A DNA stretch of 64,000 nt from Mesorhizobium sp. B1-1-8 (GTDB lineage Bacteria > Pseudomonadota > Alphaproteobacteria > Rhizobiales > Rhizobiaceae): positions 4,999,501-5,063,500 of the forward strand of contig NZ_CP083956.1 of NCBI RefSeq assembly GCF_006442795.2, in the 5' to 3' direction. The notes below the pieces were generated by a model that was not told the origin of the DNA, did no database searches, and saw only the letters and a list, made by a program, of their open reading frames with translations. A program made the position numbers and the translations under genes. This document shows positions 61,940 through 64,000 of this stretch, piece by piece. Numbering within the stretch: the stretch's first letter is position 1; each line of letters begins with the position of its first letter.

Positions 61940-64000
61940 ATTTCTTCATCCACCGCCCGATCTTCTCTTCGGCGATCGCCATCATCATGGTGCTCGCCGG
62001 GGCGATCGCCTATTTCCTGCTGCCGGTCTCGCAGTTTCCCGACGTCACGCCGCCTCAGGTCGTGGTCAGCGCCCATTATCCGGGCGCCAGCGCGCAGGTG
62101 GTGGCCGATACGGTGACCACGCCGCTCGAACAGCAGATCAACGGCGTGCAAGGCATGACCTACATGTCGTCGACGAGCTCGAACGACGGCTCCTCGACGA
62201 TCACCATCACCTTCGATGTCGGCTATCCGCTGAGCACCGCTGCCGTCGATGTGCAGAACCGCGTCAGCCAAGCGTCCTCCTCGTTGCCGGCGATCGTCAA
62301 CCAGGGCGGCGTGACGATCAAGAAGCAGAACCCCAATTTCGTGCTGATCGTCGACCTCACCTCGCCGGACGGTTCGGTCGATCCGGTGGCGCTGAGCAAC
62401 CTCGCCTATCTGCAGGTGGTCGATCCGCTGAAGCGGCTGCCCGGCGTCGGCGACGTGCAGATCTTCGGCGAGCGGCGCTATTCGATGCGCGTCTGGCTCG
62501 ATCCGGACAAGCTAGCCAACCTCGGCATCACCGCCGTCGATGTGCAGAACGCGATCGCCGAGCAGAACGTCCAGGTCGCCGCCGGCAAGATCGGCCAGTC
62601 GCCGGCCCCCGCCGGCACGGCGTTCGAAATGCAGGTCAACGCAGTCGGCCGATTGAGCGATCCCAAGGAATTCGGCGACATCGTCGTGCGCGCCGACTCG
62701 GCCAATGGCTCGCTCGTGCGGCTGCGCGACGTCGCCCGCATCGAGTTAGGCGCGCTGCAATATTCGTCGTCCGCCTTCTTCGGCAAGAACCCGACGGTGG
62801 TGCTGGCCGTCTACCAGATGCCCGGCTCCAACGCGCTCGACCTGCAGCAGCGGGTCAAGGACAAGATGCAGGAACTGTCGGCGCGGTTCCCGAAGGGCGT
62901 CGCCTACGCCATGCATTATGATACGACGCGCTTCGTCTCGGCCTCGATGCATGACGTGCTGATCACGCTCGGCGAGGCATTGGTGCTGGTCGTGGCGGTG
63001 GTGTTCGTTTTCCTGCAGAGCTGGCGCACCACCATCATCCCGACCATCGCCATCCCGGTGTCGCTGATCGCGACGCTGGCGGTGATGTATATGCTGGGCT
63101 TTTCGCTCAACATGCTGTCCCTGCTCGGCATGGTGCTGGCGATCGGCCTCGTCGTCGACGACGCCATCGTCGTGGTTGAAAATGTCGAGCGACAGCTCGA
63201 TGCCGGCCTCAAACCGCTCGCCGCGACGCGGGCGGCAATGGCCGAGGTGACGGGGCCGATCATCGCCACCACCGCCGTGCTGATGGCGGTGTTCGTTCCG
63301 GTCGCCTTCATCCCCGGCGTCTCGGGGCGGCTCTACAACCAGTTCGCGCTGACCGTCGCCATCTCGGTCGGCATCTCGGCCTTCAATTCATTGACTTTGA
63401 GCCCGGCGCTCAGCGCTGCCTTCCTGCGTCACCGCGGCGAAACGCAGTTCATCCCGTTCCGCTGGTTCAATGCCGGTTTCGACTGGCTGTCGCATGCCTA
63501 TGCGCATGGCGTGCGTATCCTCATCCGGCTGCGCTGGATCATGCTCGGCCTGTTCGCGGCCGGCCTGGTGGCGACCTATTTCGTCTGGCAGAAGCTGCCC
63601 TCGACCTTCCTGCCGGTCGAGGACCAGGGCTATTTCTTCGTCGTCATCCAGCTGCCCGACGGCGCTTCGCTGGAGCGCACCGACGCGGTGGCGCAGAAAG
63701 CGCGCGACATCCTGCAGAACACACCCGGCGTCGACATCGTCGGCTCGATCAGCGGCCTCAATTTCCTGACCAGCGCCGCGCAGTCGAATTCGGCGGTGGA
63801 GTTCGCGATCCTGAAGCCATGGGACCAACGCGGCCCCGACCAGAGCGCCTCGAAGCTCGTCGCCGACGTACGCAACAAGCTCTTGCAGATGCCGGAAGCC
63901 TTCGCGCTGTCCTTCGATCCGCCTTCAATCCCGGGCCTCGGCACCACCGGCGGCTTCGAGTTCCAGGTCGAGGATCTCACCGGCCGCGGCAGCGCCGCGC
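61933..64000 (+). CDS. RND multidrug efflux pump, inner-membrane transporter (HAE1/AcrB type), cut by window end
   Basis: The frame is open from ATG 61933 (VNFFIHRPIFSSAIAIIMVL) to the window edge, 689 residues. Family features in order: periplasmic start PVSQFPDVTPPQVVVSAHYP, then GASAQVV near residue 40, GMTYMSSTSSNDGSSTITIT, LPGVGDVQIFGER near 171, and the transmembrane proton relay GLVVDDAIVVVENVE near 405. SVGISAFNSLTLSPALSA and FLPVEDQGYFFVVIQLPDG begin the second half. It exports drugs or metabolites across both membranes with an MFP and an outer-membrane channel, neither of which is seen here. Confidence 0.95.
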   Translation, partial: MVNFFIHRPIFSSAIAIIMVLAGAIAYFLLPVSQFPDVTPPQVVVSAHYPGASAQVVADTVTTPLEQQINGVQGMTYMSSTSSNDGSSTITITFDVGYPLSTAAVDVQNRVSQASSSLPAIVNQGGVTIKKQNPNFVLIVDLTSPDGSVDPVALSNLAYLQVVDPLKRLPGVGDVQIFGERRYSMRVWLDPDKLANLGITAVDVQNAIAEQNVQVAAGKIGQSPAPAGTAFEMQVNAVGRLSDPKEFGDIVVRADSANGSLVRLRDVARIELGALQYSSSAFFGKNPTVVLAVYQMPGSNALDLQQRVKDKMQELSARFPKGVAYAMHYDTTRFVSASMHDVLITLGEALVLVVAVVFVFLQSWRTTIIPTIAIPVSLIATLAVMYMLGFSLNMLSLLGMVLAIGLVVDDAIVVVENVERQLDAGLKPLAATRAAMAEVTGPIIATTAVLMAVFVPVAFIPGVSGRLYNQFALTVAISVGISAFNSLTLSPALSAAFLRHRGETQFIPFRWFNAGFDWLSHAYAHGVRILIRLRWIMLGLFAAGLVATYFVWQKLPSTFLPVEDQGYFFVVIQLPDGASLERTDAVAQKARDILQNTPGVDIVGSISGLNFLTSAAQSNSAVEFAILKPWDQRGPDQSASKLVADVRNKLLQMPEAFALSFDPPSIPGLGTTGGFEFQVEDLTGRGSAA

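Overview
The window is about 64 kb of GC-rich chromosome from an alphaproteobacterium of the order Hyphomicrobiales (Rhizobiales), most probably Mesorhizobium or a close relative. This is inferred from protein families and gene order: the atpI-atpB-atpE-atpF'-atpF F0 operon, BioR/BioY with TTATAGATAA boxes, a BacA/SbmA transporter, direct-repeat GTTC-N7-GTTC boxes, RIME-like palindromic repeats and a CCTCCTCCC-loop small RNA. No database search was possible. No tRNA, rRNA or CRISPR array was seen. The first gene (FAD oxidase) and the last (RND pump) are cut by the window ends.

Layout. 1-10 kb: FAD-linked oxidase and Sua5-type tRNA modification enzyme, a secreted repeat protein, an extremely acidic protein, glycyl-tRNA synthetase beta and alpha (glyS carries two in-frame palindromic elements), an acetyltransferase and a large TPR protein. 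10-13 kb: DUF1284, BioY, BioR and a polyprenyl diphosphate synthase. 13-21 kb: a plus-strand housekeeping run (DUF2007, methyltransferase, S49 peptidase, ispE, moaB, GFA protein), a PhyH-like oxygenase, a short glycosyltransferase, a radical SAM protein and RNase HII. 21-24 kb: F0 ATP synthase operon. 24-35 kb: cell-wall hydrolase, MFS/LysR pair, an IS481-family insertion inside a palindromic repeat, der, a TPR membrane protein, polysaccharide deacetylase, BacA and a second MFS protein. 35-42 kb: LysR regulator, M29 aminopeptidase, DUF488, ArsC-like reductase, a putative SOS-controlled 2'-5' RNA ligase/NTF2 pair, panE and an acyl-CoA ligase.

42-55 kb looks like a polyamine-type uptake and degradation region. 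It holds gamma-glutamyltransferase, a complete four-gene PotABCD-type ABC system with a GntR regulator, and a second complete PotABCD-type system with a PuuR-like XRE/cupin regulator and a gamma-glutamylputrescine-oxidase-like flavoprotein. 55-60.6 kb is a sugar-type region: FAH-family hydrolase, Frc/Rbs-like ABC transporter and LacI regulator. It is followed by a three-hairpin small RNA whose loops all carry an anti-Shine-Dalgarno CCTCCTCCC. 60.9-64 kb holds a TetR regulator with two matching dyads, a 79-residue ORF and an RND efflux pump.

The least ordinary content is in the repeats and control sites: four kinds of palindromic element, one of which sits twice in the same open frame inside glyS; an IS481-type insertion at a CTAG site that gets its stop codon from the target; two LexA-type boxes at unexpected genes; and the small RNA.
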